A DNA stretch of 64,000 bases from Symploca sp. SIO3C6 (GTDB taxonomy: Bacteria > Cyanobacteriota > Cyanobacteriia > Cyanobacteriales > Coleofasciculaceae). Location of the stretch: contig JAAHHJ010000023.1 of assembly GCA_010692425.1 (NCBI GenBank), positions 1 through 64,000 of the forward strand, given 5' to 3'. A program made the position numbers and the translations under genes. Below the pieces are notes generated by a model. That model was not told where the DNA came from. It did no database searches and worked only from the letters and a program-made list of their open reading frames with translations. Positions 25,211 to 34,630 of the stretch are shown in pieces (position 1 is the first letter of the stretch; the number at the start of each line of letters is the position of its first letter).

Positions 25211-27961
25211 TCAATGATTCAATTGTTCAAGGATTTTCTCGAGTTCTTGTTGATATTTACCATATTCTGTCCAATTACCTTCCTGTAAAGCTTGTTGTCC
25301 TCGGCGGAAACTTTCCAAAGCAGATTGAGCTAGATTGGAAGTAGCTGGGCTGATGGAAACTGGTACCGGTTTGCGAACTTCTGAATCACCAAAAACTAAG
25401 GCTAAGGATTCTGCTAAAGATTCTGTCATGACAATTTCTTCATCGTAGGCAACGATTACCCGCTTGAGCTCAGGTAATTCACCTTGCTCAGCACGCAGAT
25501 AAATAGGTTCTACATAAAGCAGGGACTCTTGAATCGGAATCACCAATAAATCACCACGAATTACCTTTGAGCCTTGCTGACTCCACAGAGTTAATTGCTG
25601 GGAAATCTGGGGATTTTGGTCAATACGAGCCTCAATTTGCCTTGGCCCATAAACCAGTTGTTGTTTGGGAAACTCATATAATAGTAATTTACCGTAATTT
25701 TCGCCGTTAGAGTGCGCTGCCATCCAAGCGATCATATTGTCTTTATTGCCTGGGGTAAAGGGCAGAATCAGAATAAATTCTTCCGTTTTCCCCTGCGGCA
25801 GGCGCATAATCATGTAATAGGGCTCCATGAGTTGCTCATTTCCTTCATAGAGCTCGCGAGGAAAACGCCATAGGTCTTCCTGGTTGTAAAATACTTCAGG
25901 GTCACTCATGTGGTAGGAAAGATACATCTGCGCTTGGATGGCAAATAGATCGAGGGGATAGCGAAAATGTTCTTTGAGTTGAGGGGGAGTAGTTTGGCTA
26001 GCGGCAAATAGCTTGGGAAAAATCTTGCGGTAGGTTGCCAGTAGCGGATCATTGTCATCAACCACAAAAAACTGCATCGTGCCGTTATAGGCATCGACTA
26101 TAACCTTAACTGAGTTACGAATATAGTTGAAATTATTACTAAGATCGCCTAAAACTGGCTCGGAATAGGGGTAGCGATCGCTTAGTGTGTAGGCATCAAT
26201 TACCCACTGTAGTTTACCGTCGATCACACAGATATAGGGGTCTCGATCCAATCGCAAAAACGGTGCAACTTTACTCACCCGTTCCTTAATCCTTCGATAG
26301 TAATGGATACGCGATTGTTCAGTAAAATAGTTGGAGATTAAAATTTTCAGAGAACCAAAATCATAGGCATAGGCAAGTCTGCGCCAGAGTGAACCCATCG
26401 GCACCCCTCCTTTACCGTTATATCTGATAAAGGCATTCTCACCAGCACGGGGATAATCAAACTCATCAGTGCTAGTGCCTGTAAAAATATAACTATTCGT
26501 TTCTTCGCCATAATAAATCTCTGGTCTAGTTATTTGCACATCGACTCTCGAGACTGGCGGAATATCTTTAATCAAAAATTCTGGTAAACCTTGGGAAGTG
26601 ACCCTGTTAACTGGGCTCATTACCAAGCCATAGCCATGAGTATACTTTAAACGCTGGTTGACCCAAGTGCGAGCCCTCTGGGGTACCTGCTCATAGGATA
26701 GTTCCCTTGGCGATAGCATTACCTGTTGGTAATTACCATTGAGAGTATAGCGATCGATATCAACACCTGTAAATTTGTAGTAGAGGCGGATTTCCTGGAG
26801 TTGACGATAAGTACTCAGCAGGGGGCGGTAGTCCCAAAGGCGAATGTTGTCAATTGTGCCTTGGTTTTCCTGCAAAACTTGCTGATTTAGTTGTGTCTTG
26901 GCAGGGTACTGTAGTCTTTGGACTGTATCAAGACCATAGGCTTGCTTGGTAAGTTCAATATTATTAGCGATATAAGGTTTTTCTTTAGCTAACTCGTTAG
27001 GCTCAACAATAAATTGTTGCTGAAACCAGGGATAAACTCCCCTAAAGATAACTAAAGCCACAAGATATAAGCCAATGCCGTAGATTGGTAAAGCCGTGCT
27101 ATTTTGCCACACTGAAACAATGAATAAAGCTGCTAATGCCAGCGCCCCCAAGCTCATAATCCACAACGAGAGCAAACGAGCATGAACATCAGTGTAACCA
27201 GCCCCAAAGACTACTCCTTCCTGAGAATAGAGTAAGTCGTAACGTTCGAGCCAGAAGCTGATGGCAATTAGTAGGACTATGGCAGCTAAAAGTATACTCA
27301 AATGAGTTTTGGTTTGGCCAGATACTAAGTTTTTCCAGCTGCGCCCAGGATAGATGCTTCCTTTGAGAATATAGACTGGAACAGATATCATCAAGGCGCA
27401 AACTAGAAGGGCAAAGAAACAGTTGCGGAGACTTTCATAAAAGGGCAGTTGGAAAATATAAAAGCCGATGTCTTGTTGATAAACTGGATCAGCGTTGCCA
27501 AAATCGCTGGCATGGAGGTATTTTAAAATTGTCTCCCAGTTTCCAACGCTGGCTCCTGCTGCAATCAAAGAAATAAAAATAATTACTACTAGCCCGATGT
27601 ACTTAGAGAAACTCTGTACATAGGTATTTAGATCTCTTCCCTCTAAAAAACTAAAAGAACGATATCTCAAGGAACGGTGTCGGAGCAAAAGCTGTTCCAC
27701 ATCTGTGGGCGTCGTACCTATGGCGAGGCGTAGGTTCCACCACAGGAAAAGGGCAAAGAGTACAAAAGTCCCTAACCAGATGAGGGATTTCCCAATCAGT
27801 ATAGTCCAGAAAATACTACTAAAGCCTACGGTCTCAAACCACCACACCTCAGTGAGCAGATGTACCAGTGTACCAGATAAAAGCAAGAGGAGAGTAGTAA
27901 GGACGAGAAGGGCAATAATCATCCTTGAGCGAAGGCTGGTATGTTTTTCGCGCCTAGCCAT
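25211..27961 (-). CDS. UPF0182 family membrane protein
   Basis: 916 residues, the usual length of UPF0182 (COG1615). About seven membrane helices occupy residues 15-330 (IIALLVLTTLLLLLSGTLV, IIFISLIAAGASVGNW, WIMSLGALALAALFIVSVW). A large extracytoplasmic or soluble domain follows, with family blocks DNIRLWDYRPLLSTYRQLQE, YYKFTGVDIDRYTLNG, THGYGLVMSPVNRV, YGEETNSYIFTGT and YRKIFPKLFAA. The C-terminal ~50 residues are helical (LESFRRGQQALQEGNWTEYG). The function of the family is unknown. It stands alone, with long gaps on both sides. Confidence 0.95.
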   Translation of the reverse strand: MARREKHTSLRSRMIIALLVLTTLLLLLSGTLVHLLTEVWWFETVGFSSIFWTILIGKSLIWLGTFVLFALFLWWNLRLAIGTTPTDVEQLLLRHRSLRYRSFSFLEGRDLNTYVQSFSKYIGLVVIIFISLIAAGASVGNWETILKYLHASDFGNADPVYQQDIGFYIFQLPFYESLRNCFFALLVCALMISVPVYILKGSIYPGRSWKNLVSGQTKTHLSILLAAIVLLIAISFWLERYDLLYSQEGVVFGAGYTDVHARLLSLWIMSLGALALAALFIVSVWQNSTALPIYGIGLYLVALVIFRGVYPWFQQQFIVEPNELAKEKPYIANNIELTKQAYGLDTVQRLQYPAKTQLNQQVLQENQGTIDNIRLWDYRPLLSTYRQLQEIRLYYKFTGVDIDRYTLNGNYQQVMLSPRELSYEQVPQRARTWVNQRLKYTHGYGLVMSPVNRVTSQGLPEFLIKDIPPVSRVDVQITRPEIYYGEETNSYIFTGTSTDEFDYPRAGENAFIRYNGKGGVPMGSLWRRLAYAYDFGSLKILISNYFTEQSRIHYYRRIKERVSKVAPFLRLDRDPYICVIDGKLQWVIDAYTLSDRYPYSEPVLGDLSNNFNYIRNSVKVIVDAYNGTMQFFVVDDNDPLLATYRKIFPKLFAASQTTPPQLKEHFRYPLDLFAIQAQMYLSYHMSDPEVFYNQEDLWRFPRELYEGNEQLMEPYYMIMRLPQGKTEEFILILPFTPGNKDNMIAWMAAHSNGENYGKLLLYEFPKQQLVYGPRQIEARIDQNPQISQQLTLWSQQGSKVIRGDLLVIPIQESLLYVEPIYLRAEQGELPELKRVIVAYDEEIVMTESLAESLALVFGDSEVRKPVPVSISPATSNLAQSALESFRRGQQALQEGNWTEYGKYQQELEKILEQLNH

Positions 27962-28810
27962 GTTGATTCTGACTCACAGCAGCCAGTAACTGTTTTCTTT
28001 CATGCTAGAACAGTTGGTGCTACCACGGCACAAGTTAAGTTGAATTTATTATTGCAAATCTGAGTTCAAGAGATTGATTTGACACTTCCACGGCTTGAAG
28101 CACGTAGGATTCTTCATTTATAGATCCAGTTGGCTAACCCTATAAGCTGTAGTGCCTGGAAATCACATAAAGCTCTTTTGACTCTGGTGAGGTACAAAAC
28201 TAATCTCTTTAAGGCACAAGTCAGTCCCGATGAAAAAATTTTTTCATCATCAAGCATTAAAGAGGGTTATTTCCCCTACACCCTACACCCCACACCCTAC
28301 ACCCTCTTTCAAGTCAGAAGGCAGACGGCAGAAGTATTGAAAGATCGAAGGGAATAAGGATGTCTTGAAAACTGTACCTCATAAGCTCCGAATCTGCTGT
28401 ATTATCTGTTTTTCATTCCCAGTTAAAAGTTCCCTTTCAGCAAATATTCATACCCTATTTAAACGCTCAACAGTTTACCCTGTAACTGTAGTTCACCGTT
28501 AGTCAATGTCATAGTTATATCTTGATTGAGCAGCGCCTCGCAGCTATACTAAACAAACTTTAATTGCTCCAATTACTCCTACTCTGTTGTTGTTGGTAAT
28601 CATATCAACAGCTAAACCAATTGTACGAACAACTATTGCCGGGCTAGAGTTGGCAGTGCTAGAGTTGCTTTTATACCTAATATGAAAGATATAGCCAGTC
28701 TATTTAAAAGGAACCAATAGGTTAAAAGGAGGAAATAGGGGAATTTCACATTGTATTTAGACTCGCTACACAACTAGCCTGAAACCGCAGCTATATCCCA
28801 CCAGGAAAAA
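27962..28810. other. 850-base gap with one 93-bp repeat copy
   Basis: Besides the repeat at 28224-28316 it holds the upstream regions of UPF0182 (minus) and the TIR-WD40 gene (plus). No open frame is convincing. The bases before 28811 show AACCAATAGG and AAAAGGAGG at 28723-28733, too far from the ATG to be its ribosome site. Confidence 0.4.
28224..28316 (-). repeat. 93-bp dispersed repeat, copy 2 (inverted)
   Basis: Starts GTCCCGATGAAAAAATTTTT and ends CCCTCTTTCAAGTCA; the reverse complement matches 16741-16833 at about 90 of 93 positions. The central part is CCCTACACC-type units. The two copies in opposite orientation bracket 11.4 kb. Confidence 0.9.
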
Positions 28811-31800
28811 ATGAACAGTTTTTTCGATGCCTTCATCTCCTACGGGCGAGCAGACAGTAAATCTTTTGCTAGCAAACTCAATAGCAGATTAACAAAACTT
28901 GGATTCAATGTCTGGTTTGATCAGACTGACATTCCCCCTGCTGTAGACTGGCAACATCAAATTGATGATGGTATCGAACATTCCCATAACTTTATATTTA
29001 TCATTGCCCCTCATTCGCTAAAGTCTCCCTATTGCCTCAAAGAAATTCAACAAGCTCTTAAATGTAACAAACGTATTATTCCTTTACTACATGTCGCACC
29101 TACTGATTGTTGGGACAAAATGCATCCGACGATTAGTAAAATCAATTGGATTTATTGCCAAGATAGTATCGACGACTTTGAGGAAGCTTTTACAAAATTA
29201 ATTAATTCTATCCAACATCAGGCTGATTATGTAGAGCATCATACCAAACTTTTAATTAAAGCCTTAGAGTGGGAAAGACATCATAAGCAAACTAACTATT
29301 TGTTAATTGGTTCAGAGCGTATCCAAGCTGAATCTTGGTTAAAAGTGAGGTTTGTAGATGAGCAACCCCCTTGTCTGCCTACTGACTTACACTGTGAGTT
29401 TATTGGCGAAAGTACTAAGAATGCCAATAACTTATTGACGCAGGTGTTTATATCCTACTGTGAACAAGACAAAGACATTAAAGAAAAAGTTGGCAAAACT
29501 CTCAGGCGGGAAGGCTTTACTGTCTGGACACATGAAACTGATCTTAAAACTGGGATCGAATTTCAAAAAGCAATTAATGAAGGTATCGAAGCCGCAGACA
29601 ACATTGTTTACTTACTTTCCACTAGTTCACTGCAATCAAAATACTGTCAGCAAGAATTAAAGCATTCCTTGGCACATAATAAACGCCTGATTACCTTACT
29701 GATTGAAACTGTTGATTTCCAACAAATACCACCAGAAATAAGTAGACTACAATTTATTGATTTTACAAATCATGGCAACGAAGAAAGATATCGCCTTAGT
29801 GCGGCACAACTATTAAAGGAATTAAATCAAGATCCTCGTTACTATGAAGAACATAAAATCCTCTTAGTCAAAGGGCTGAAATGGCTCCGTCAAAACCGCA
29901 ACCGCAGCCTCTTATTACAGGGACACAACCTGCAATATTACCAAAACTGGATAAAAGTCAATGAACAGCGCTCTGAACATCCGCCACTACCTTTACATAT
30001 AGAGTTTATTGTCGCCAGTTCTAATCAAGCAGCTGAATTATCCCAAGAAGTATTTATTTCTTATTCTCGTACCGATTCAGATTTTGCTCGCAAGTTAAAC
30101 GAAGCACTGCAAACGCAAGGCAAAACCACTTGGTTTGACCAAGAAAGTATTCCACCTGGAAGTGATTTCCAGCAGGAAATATATCGAGGTATTGAAAGTT
30201 CGGATAATTTCTTATTTATAATTTCACCTTCCTCAACCAACTCGCCCTATTGTTACGGCGAAGTTGAATATGCTCAAAAGTTAAATAAACGACTGTTAAC
30301 GGTACTGTACTTAGAAGTAGCCACTAAAGACTTACACCCATTACTAGCCAAGGTACAGTGGATTGATTTCAGAAGATATAGAGGTAATTTCTATGCCAAT
30401 TTTAGTGAATTGATCAGAACTATTGATCTTGACCGAGAGCATGTCAGAAGTCATACTAAATGGTCGCAAAGGGCCCTTGAATGGGAACTTAAAGACAAAA
30501 GTAGTGACTTGCTGCTACGTGGGAGTGAATTATCAGCTGCTCAAACCTGGTTGTACGAAATTGAACAGCATAATAAGCAACCGCCAGTGACTCTCCTACA
30601 AAAGGCATTTATTGAGGCAAGCAAAGAACGGCAAACTTTTTACCTGAGACAAGAAGAACAACAGAAACAGCGAGAATTAGAGTACCAAAGAACACAAAGG
30701 AAAACTTCTCGGAAGTTAATTTTCGTTGCTATCAGTGCAGCTATAGTGACCATGGGTTTATCTATGTTTGCTGGAATTGTGTATAGAAATGACGTAATCA
30801 ATCAAATTCGAGCCTTAATAGCATCTTCAGAAACAAAACTGCGCTCAAACCAAGAATTAGAGGCATGGCTGACTATCTTGAAAGCAGGAAAAGAACTTAA
30901 AAAGCCATTTTTACAAGTATTTAAACCAAACCAAAAGCTGAAAAATCAAGTAGTAAATATGCTGCTCAAGTTGGTTTACATAGGGAAAGAACGTAACCGC
31001 TTGGAAGGACACCACGAAGCAGTAGAGAGTGTAAGTTTTAGTCCCGACGGTCAGACTATTGCCACTGCTAGTTTAGATCATACAGTTAAACTTTGGAATC
31101 GCCATGGTCATTTGATAAGAACTCTAGAGGGACATCAAGATGCTGTAATGGTTGTGAGTTTTAGCCCAGATAGTCAAACTATTGCCACTGGTAGTTTAGA
31201 CAAAACTGTTAAACTTTGGAACTTAGAAGGTAAACTACTCAAAACTCTGAAAGGACATACAGATGGGGTAGTTAGCATCAGCTTTAGTCCCATCAATCAA
31301 GCTTCCTCGCAGAGATTTAGTCAGGCGATTGCCACTGCTGGTTATGATCGTACAGTAAAAGTTTGGACAGTCGACGGTCAATTGCAACACACACTATCCG
31401 GGCATACAGGTATCGTGAGAGTAGTACGTTTCAGCCCCGATGGTCAAACTATTGCTTCTGCTGATAGTGATGGCATCGTCAGATTCTGGAATCGGCAAGG
31501 TCAGTTAAATGCTACCCTGGATAGGCAAGAGGGTGAAATTAGTGATATTAGTTTCAGCCCAGATGGTCAAACCTTGGCTACGGTTAGTTCGGATCTCAAT
31601 CAGAAGCTTAAACTTTGGAATTGGCGTCAGGGCATCCTTAAAAAAACTCTTCACACTTATAGTGATGGCGTCTTAAGCTTGAGTTTTTCCCCTAATGGTA
31701 AGGCTATTGCCACAGCAGGCAAGGATGGTGCAATTATACTCCAGAATCTGGAAGGAAGGCAAACTACAACCCTCAAAAAACATCAAGGAAGGGTCAACAG

Positions 31801-32659
31801 CATTAGTTTCAGTCCCGATGGTAATATCTTAGCCTCAGCGAGTAATGATAATAAAGTCAAAATCTGGCAACTCAACAATTCTTGGCTGACTGTTCTCAGA
31901 GGGCACCAAGCCTCAGTTTACCGTAAAAGTCTCTCAGAAGATTCTCGACTCTTTAGCTCTGTAGGAGATAATAGGAGTGCAAAGACATGGAAGGGAAATA
32001 CTCCACTCCTTGCTAACACCCGTGAAAATGATCAAGTGAAGTCTTGGGGTTGGGATAGTCGAGTGCTACCTCAACTCAATTTTGATGCCGGTGAGATTAT
32101 CGGTGTCAGTTTTAGCCCCGACGGCAAGATTATTGCTACTGCTAGTAGTGACAACACAGTGAAGCTCTGGAGTCGAGAAGGTAAACTCCTTAATACTAAC
32201 ATCGAGCATTATGGACTTAGGGGAATAAACTTCAGTCCTGATGGTAAGATTATCACCACTATCGGTGTTGAAGGTACAGTAAAATTGTGGAATCGGCAGG
32301 GTAAAGAAATCGCTACTATTGAGGGGAATGTCTCTGAAGTTGAGGCTGTAAGTTTCTCACCCCAAGGTCAAATGATTGCTACTGCCAGTGTTGAAGGTAC
32401 TGTGAAACTCTGGAATTTTGATGGTACTTTGATTACCACCTTAATAGGTATAGGACATGACACAGAAATTGACAACCTCAGTTTTAGTCTTGATGGTAAC
32501 ACCTTAGCTTCCGAAAGTTCAGACAATATAGTTATTCTCTGGAATGTGGAAAACTTCACTTTTGATGATTTAATGGTGCGTGGGTGCAATTGGATCGAAG
32601 ACTATCTCCAAACCCGCGCTACCTTGGAAGAGGAAAATATATGTATTAATCTAGAATAA
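28811..32659 (+). CDS. Triple TIR-module, membrane-anchored WD40 protein
   Basis: 1282 residues. Three TIR domains at about 4-145, 210-345 and 411-550 begin FDAFISYGRAD, TQVFISYCEQD and QEVFISYSRTD. Each keeps the glutamate of the NADase site (SPYCLKEI, SKYCQQEL, SPYCYGEV). Each is followed by the same ~60-residue helical linker (HTKLLIKALEWE, HKILLVKGLKWL, HTKWSQRALEWE, then LLxGxxLxxxxxWL). One membrane helix (LIFVAISAAIVTMGLSMFAG, about 636-657) precedes 12-13 WD40 units (about 730-1250: VSFSPDGQTIATASLDHTVKLW), enough for nearly two propellers. The end (MVRGCNWIEDYL) resembles the cap of cyanobacterial NACHT-WD40 proteins. There is no NTPase domain. It is likely a sensor or scaffold in signalling, cell death or defence. 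It stands alone; the promoter is not evident. Confidence 0.93.
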   Translation: MNSFFDAFISYGRADSKSFASKLNSRLTKLGFNVWFDQTDIPPAVDWQHQIDDGIEHSHNFIFIIAPHSLKSPYCLKEIQQALKCNKRIIPLLHVAPTDCWDKMHPTISKINWIYCQDSIDDFEEAFTKLINSIQHQADYVEHHTKLLIKALEWERHHKQTNYLLIGSERIQAESWLKVRFVDEQPPCLPTDLHCEFIGESTKNANNLLTQVFISYCEQDKDIKEKVGKTLRREGFTVWTHETDLKTGIEFQKAINEGIEAADNIVYLLSTSSLQSKYCQQELKHSLAHNKRLITLLIETVDFQQIPPEISRLQFIDFTNHGNEERYRLSAAQLLKELNQDPRYYEEHKILLVKGLKWLRQNRNRSLLLQGHNLQYYQNWIKVNEQRSEHPPLPLHIEFIVASSNQAAELSQEVFISYSRTDSDFARKLNEALQTQGKTTWFDQESIPPGSDFQQEIYRGIESSDNFLFIISPSSTNSPYCYGEVEYAQKLNKRLLTVLYLEVATKDLHPLLAKVQWIDFRRYRGNFYANFSELIRTIDLDREHVRSHTKWSQRALEWELKDKSSDLLLRGSELSAAQTWLYEIEQHNKQPPVTLLQKAFIEASKERQTFYLRQEEQQKQRELEYQRTQRKTSRKLIFVAISAAIVTMGLSMFAGIVYRNDVINQIRALIASSETKLRSNQELEAWLTILKAGKELKKPFLQVFKPNQKLKNQVVNMLLKLVYIGKERNRLEGHHEAVESVSFSPDGQTIATASLDHTVKLWNRHGHLIRTLEGHQDAVMVVSFSPDSQTIATGSLDKTVKLWNLEGKLLKTLKGHTDGVVSISFSPINQASSQRFSQAIATAGYDRTVKVWTVDGQLQHTLSGHTGIVRVVRFSPDGQTIASADSDGIVRFWNRQGQLNATLDRQEGEISDISFSPDGQTLATVSSDLNQKLKLWNWRQGILKKTLHTYSDGVLSLSFSPNGKAIATAGKDGAIILQNLEGRQTTTLKKHQGRVNSISFSPDGNILASASNDNKVKIWQLNNSWLTVLRGHQASVYRKSLSEDSRLFSSVGDNRSAKTWKGNTPLLANTRENDQVKSWGWDSRVLPQLNFDAGEIIGVSFSPDGKIIATASSDNTVKLWSREGKLLNTNIEHYGLRGINFSPDGKIITTIGVEGTVKLWNRQGKEIATIEGNVSEVEAVSFSPQGQMIATASVEGTVKLWNFDGTLITTLIGIGHDTEIDNLSFSLDGNTLASESSDNIVILWNVENFTFDDLMVRGCNWIEDYLQTRATLEEENICINLE

Positions 32660-32694
32660 AGGTTACTTTGTTCTAATCTGGGGATGGAGATTTG

Positions 32695-32765
32695 TTGTTC
32701 ATGGTTCATGGTTCATGATTCATAGTTCATAGTTCATAGTACGCGCTACGTGCAGGCTGCGCAAA
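32695..32765. repeat. TTCATGG/TTCATAG heptamers plus REP-like 27-mer, copy 2
   Basis: Six TTCAT-based heptamers (32695-32738) run into GTACGCGCTACGTGCAGGCT plus GCGCAAA (32739-32765). The 27-mer differs at few positions from the copies at 20279-20305 and 58366-58392. Confidence 0.8.
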
Positions 32766-32803
32766 AATAGTTGATCACAATCAAAAATGAACAAAATCAA
32801 AAT

Positions 32804-33865
32804 ATGCAATTTTCTGGTGTGACTGCTCACAGTTTTGATGTTCGTCAACTGGGCATAAATCCCAACCATTGGTATGTCGTTGCTCGCAGCTCACAAGTCA
32901 AAACCAAGCCTCTAGAAGTCACCCTCTGGAATCACCCAATTGTCCTTTATCGAGATCGTGGTGGTAAGATACATGCTTTAGAGAATCGTTGTCCCCACCG
33001 GCAGGTTAAACTTAGTCATGGTCGTGTTGTAGGCGAGGTTTTGGAGTGTTCCTATCACGGATGGCAATTTAAACCAAATGGCGAATGCGCTGTAGTTCCT
33101 TACTTGGAGGATAATCAAAAACTACCCAACTGCAAAATTCGTCACTATGCAGTTAAAGAACAAGATGGTTTTATTTGGCTATTTCCCGGAAATATAGAAG
33201 CTGAAAATTTTGCGTCTTTAAAGCCAATGGGCGTCCCTGAGTGGGACGATCTCAACTACATTGCTACAGTTACAGTTATTGATTGCCAAGCCCACTATTC
33301 CTTTTTAATTGAAAACTTGATGGATATGTATCATGGGCATTTGCATCAAGATTATCAGGCTTGGGCATCAGCTTTACTAGAAGATTTACATGCAGATGCT
33401 AACCGCGTAGATGCCCATTATCAGGCACAAAGTTATTACAAAATCGACAAGATTTGGTCAATTTCTCAGCTATTTTTTCCGGCTTTACGACGTCTACATC
33501 CTGAACCTTTGCATGTGAGTTATATTTATCCACACTGGGTTTCTACCTTAGGACAAGATTTTAAGATTTACTGTCTCTTTTGTCCGGTAAGTGAGAAAGC
33601 AACTCGCGCTTATTTAGTTCACTTTACTTCTTTAAATGCATTTTGGCGCTTGCATAAGTTACCAATTTGGTTTAGGCGGTTTATTAAAAATAGTTTGTTT
33701 GGTTCAGCACAAAAATTACTCGATGGCTTGGTACGCCAGGATGTGCAAATGATTGAACAGGAGCAGCAAGCTTATCTGGAAAACCCTCACCGACGTATTT
33801 ATGAGTTGAATCGCGCCTTAGCAAGTGTACAGAAATTAATTAGGAATCAAGCTACATCTGAGTAG
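32804..33865 (+). CDS. Rieske [2Fe-2S] oxygenase (PaO/chlorophyllide-oxygenase-like)
   Basis: About 353 residues from ATG 32804; a TTG at 32771 in the same frame is the last bases of a repeat and less likely. The N-terminal Rieske domain has CPHRQVKLSHGRVVGEVLEC then SYHGW, the Cys-His and Cys-His ligand pairs. The mononuclear-iron site is suggested by ENLMDMYHGHLHQD (Asp and two His). The C-terminal half (HVSYIYPHWVSTLGQDFKIY) fits the pheophorbide a oxygenase/vanillate demethylase group. It would hydroxylate or demethylate an unknown aromatic or tetrapyrrole substrate with electrons from ferredoxin. No reductase gene is nearby. Confidence 0.88.
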   Translation: MQFSGVTAHSFDVRQLGINPNHWYVVARSSQVKTKPLEVTLWNHPIVLYRDRGGKIHALENRCPHRQVKLSHGRVVGEVLECSYHGWQFKPNGECAVVPYLEDNQKLPNCKIRHYAVKEQDGFIWLFPGNIEAENFASLKPMGVPEWDDLNYIATVTVIDCQAHYSFLIENLMDMYHGHLHQDYQAWASALLEDLHADANRVDAHYQAQSYYKIDKIWSISQLFFPALRRLHPEPLHVSYIYPHWVSTLGQDFKIYCLFCPVSEKATRAYLVHFTSLNAFWRLHKLPIWFRRFIKNSLFGSAQKLLDGLVRQDVQMIEQEQQAYLENPHRRIYELNRALASVQKLIRNQATSE

Positions 33866-34630
33866 AGGTAATTTACTTGAATCCAGCTATTAGAGAGTAT
33901 ATATACATTAAATTTTAAGGAAGAATAGTCTGCGCCTAGGGCTGATGCTTAAAAATTCAATTTCCTGGAAAAACTTGCTTTAAATAGACTATATAGCGCT
34001 ACGCGCAAGGCTCCAGGGCAGAAGGCTCCAAGGTAGAAGGGGTGAATTTGACAAAGTTTTAGCGATTTAGCTTGTCCTAACCTTAATACGTACTGCTATA
34101 ATTGTCATAATTAAATCGGGTCTACCTCAGGTGTTAATCTACTGACAAACTGAGTAGATGTTCATCAGGAGATGATCGACCATAGTGGTAAGCACCAAAA
34201 TCATAACTGCTACCAAATTATATTTACTAAGAGTAATTAGTCAACAGAGTGCACACCGATGATTTAGTAAAGCTGATAGGGTTTGGCGAAATAAATCAAC
34301 CGGGCGTAAATTTGTTATCTTCTTTATAATTTCACTTCGAGATTGCTCTATCGTGCTAATCGAGTAATTAGGTTTTACCTGCTAGTAAGTACCTGCGATC
34401 TTGATAAAGGTTGCTGGCTGGAACATAAAGAGTGATTAGTCGCCGTCATAGATAAATAATTCCACGGTCTAGATATAGGGCAAAACTAAAATTTTTGTCC
34501 AGATTTTATACCAGTTATAAATTTGATTTATTAAGACAAATCTCTAATTAAATTAATTTGCTTTATTTTCTAGACAATTATTAACATTGTCCAAGCCATT
34601 TGAGAAATCACCAGACTCTTGCTTTAAACT
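33866..34630. other. 765-base gap with a MITE-like repeat
   Basis: Holds the repeat at 33992-34100, a small hairpin ATCTACT/AGTAGAT near 34136-34158, and otherwise AT-rich DNA upstream of the chemoreceptor gene. No open frame or riboswitch was recognised. Confidence 0.4.
33992..34100. repeat. MITE-like repeat, copy 2
   Basis: Ends TATAGCGCTACG and inverted TATAGCAGTACG, with the same interior blocks as 11458-11551 (GCAAGGCTCCAGGGCAGAAGG, ACAAAGTTTTAG, GCTTGTCCTAACCTTAATACG). It carries about 15 extra bases (CTCCAAGGTAGAAGGGG). Confidence 0.75.
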
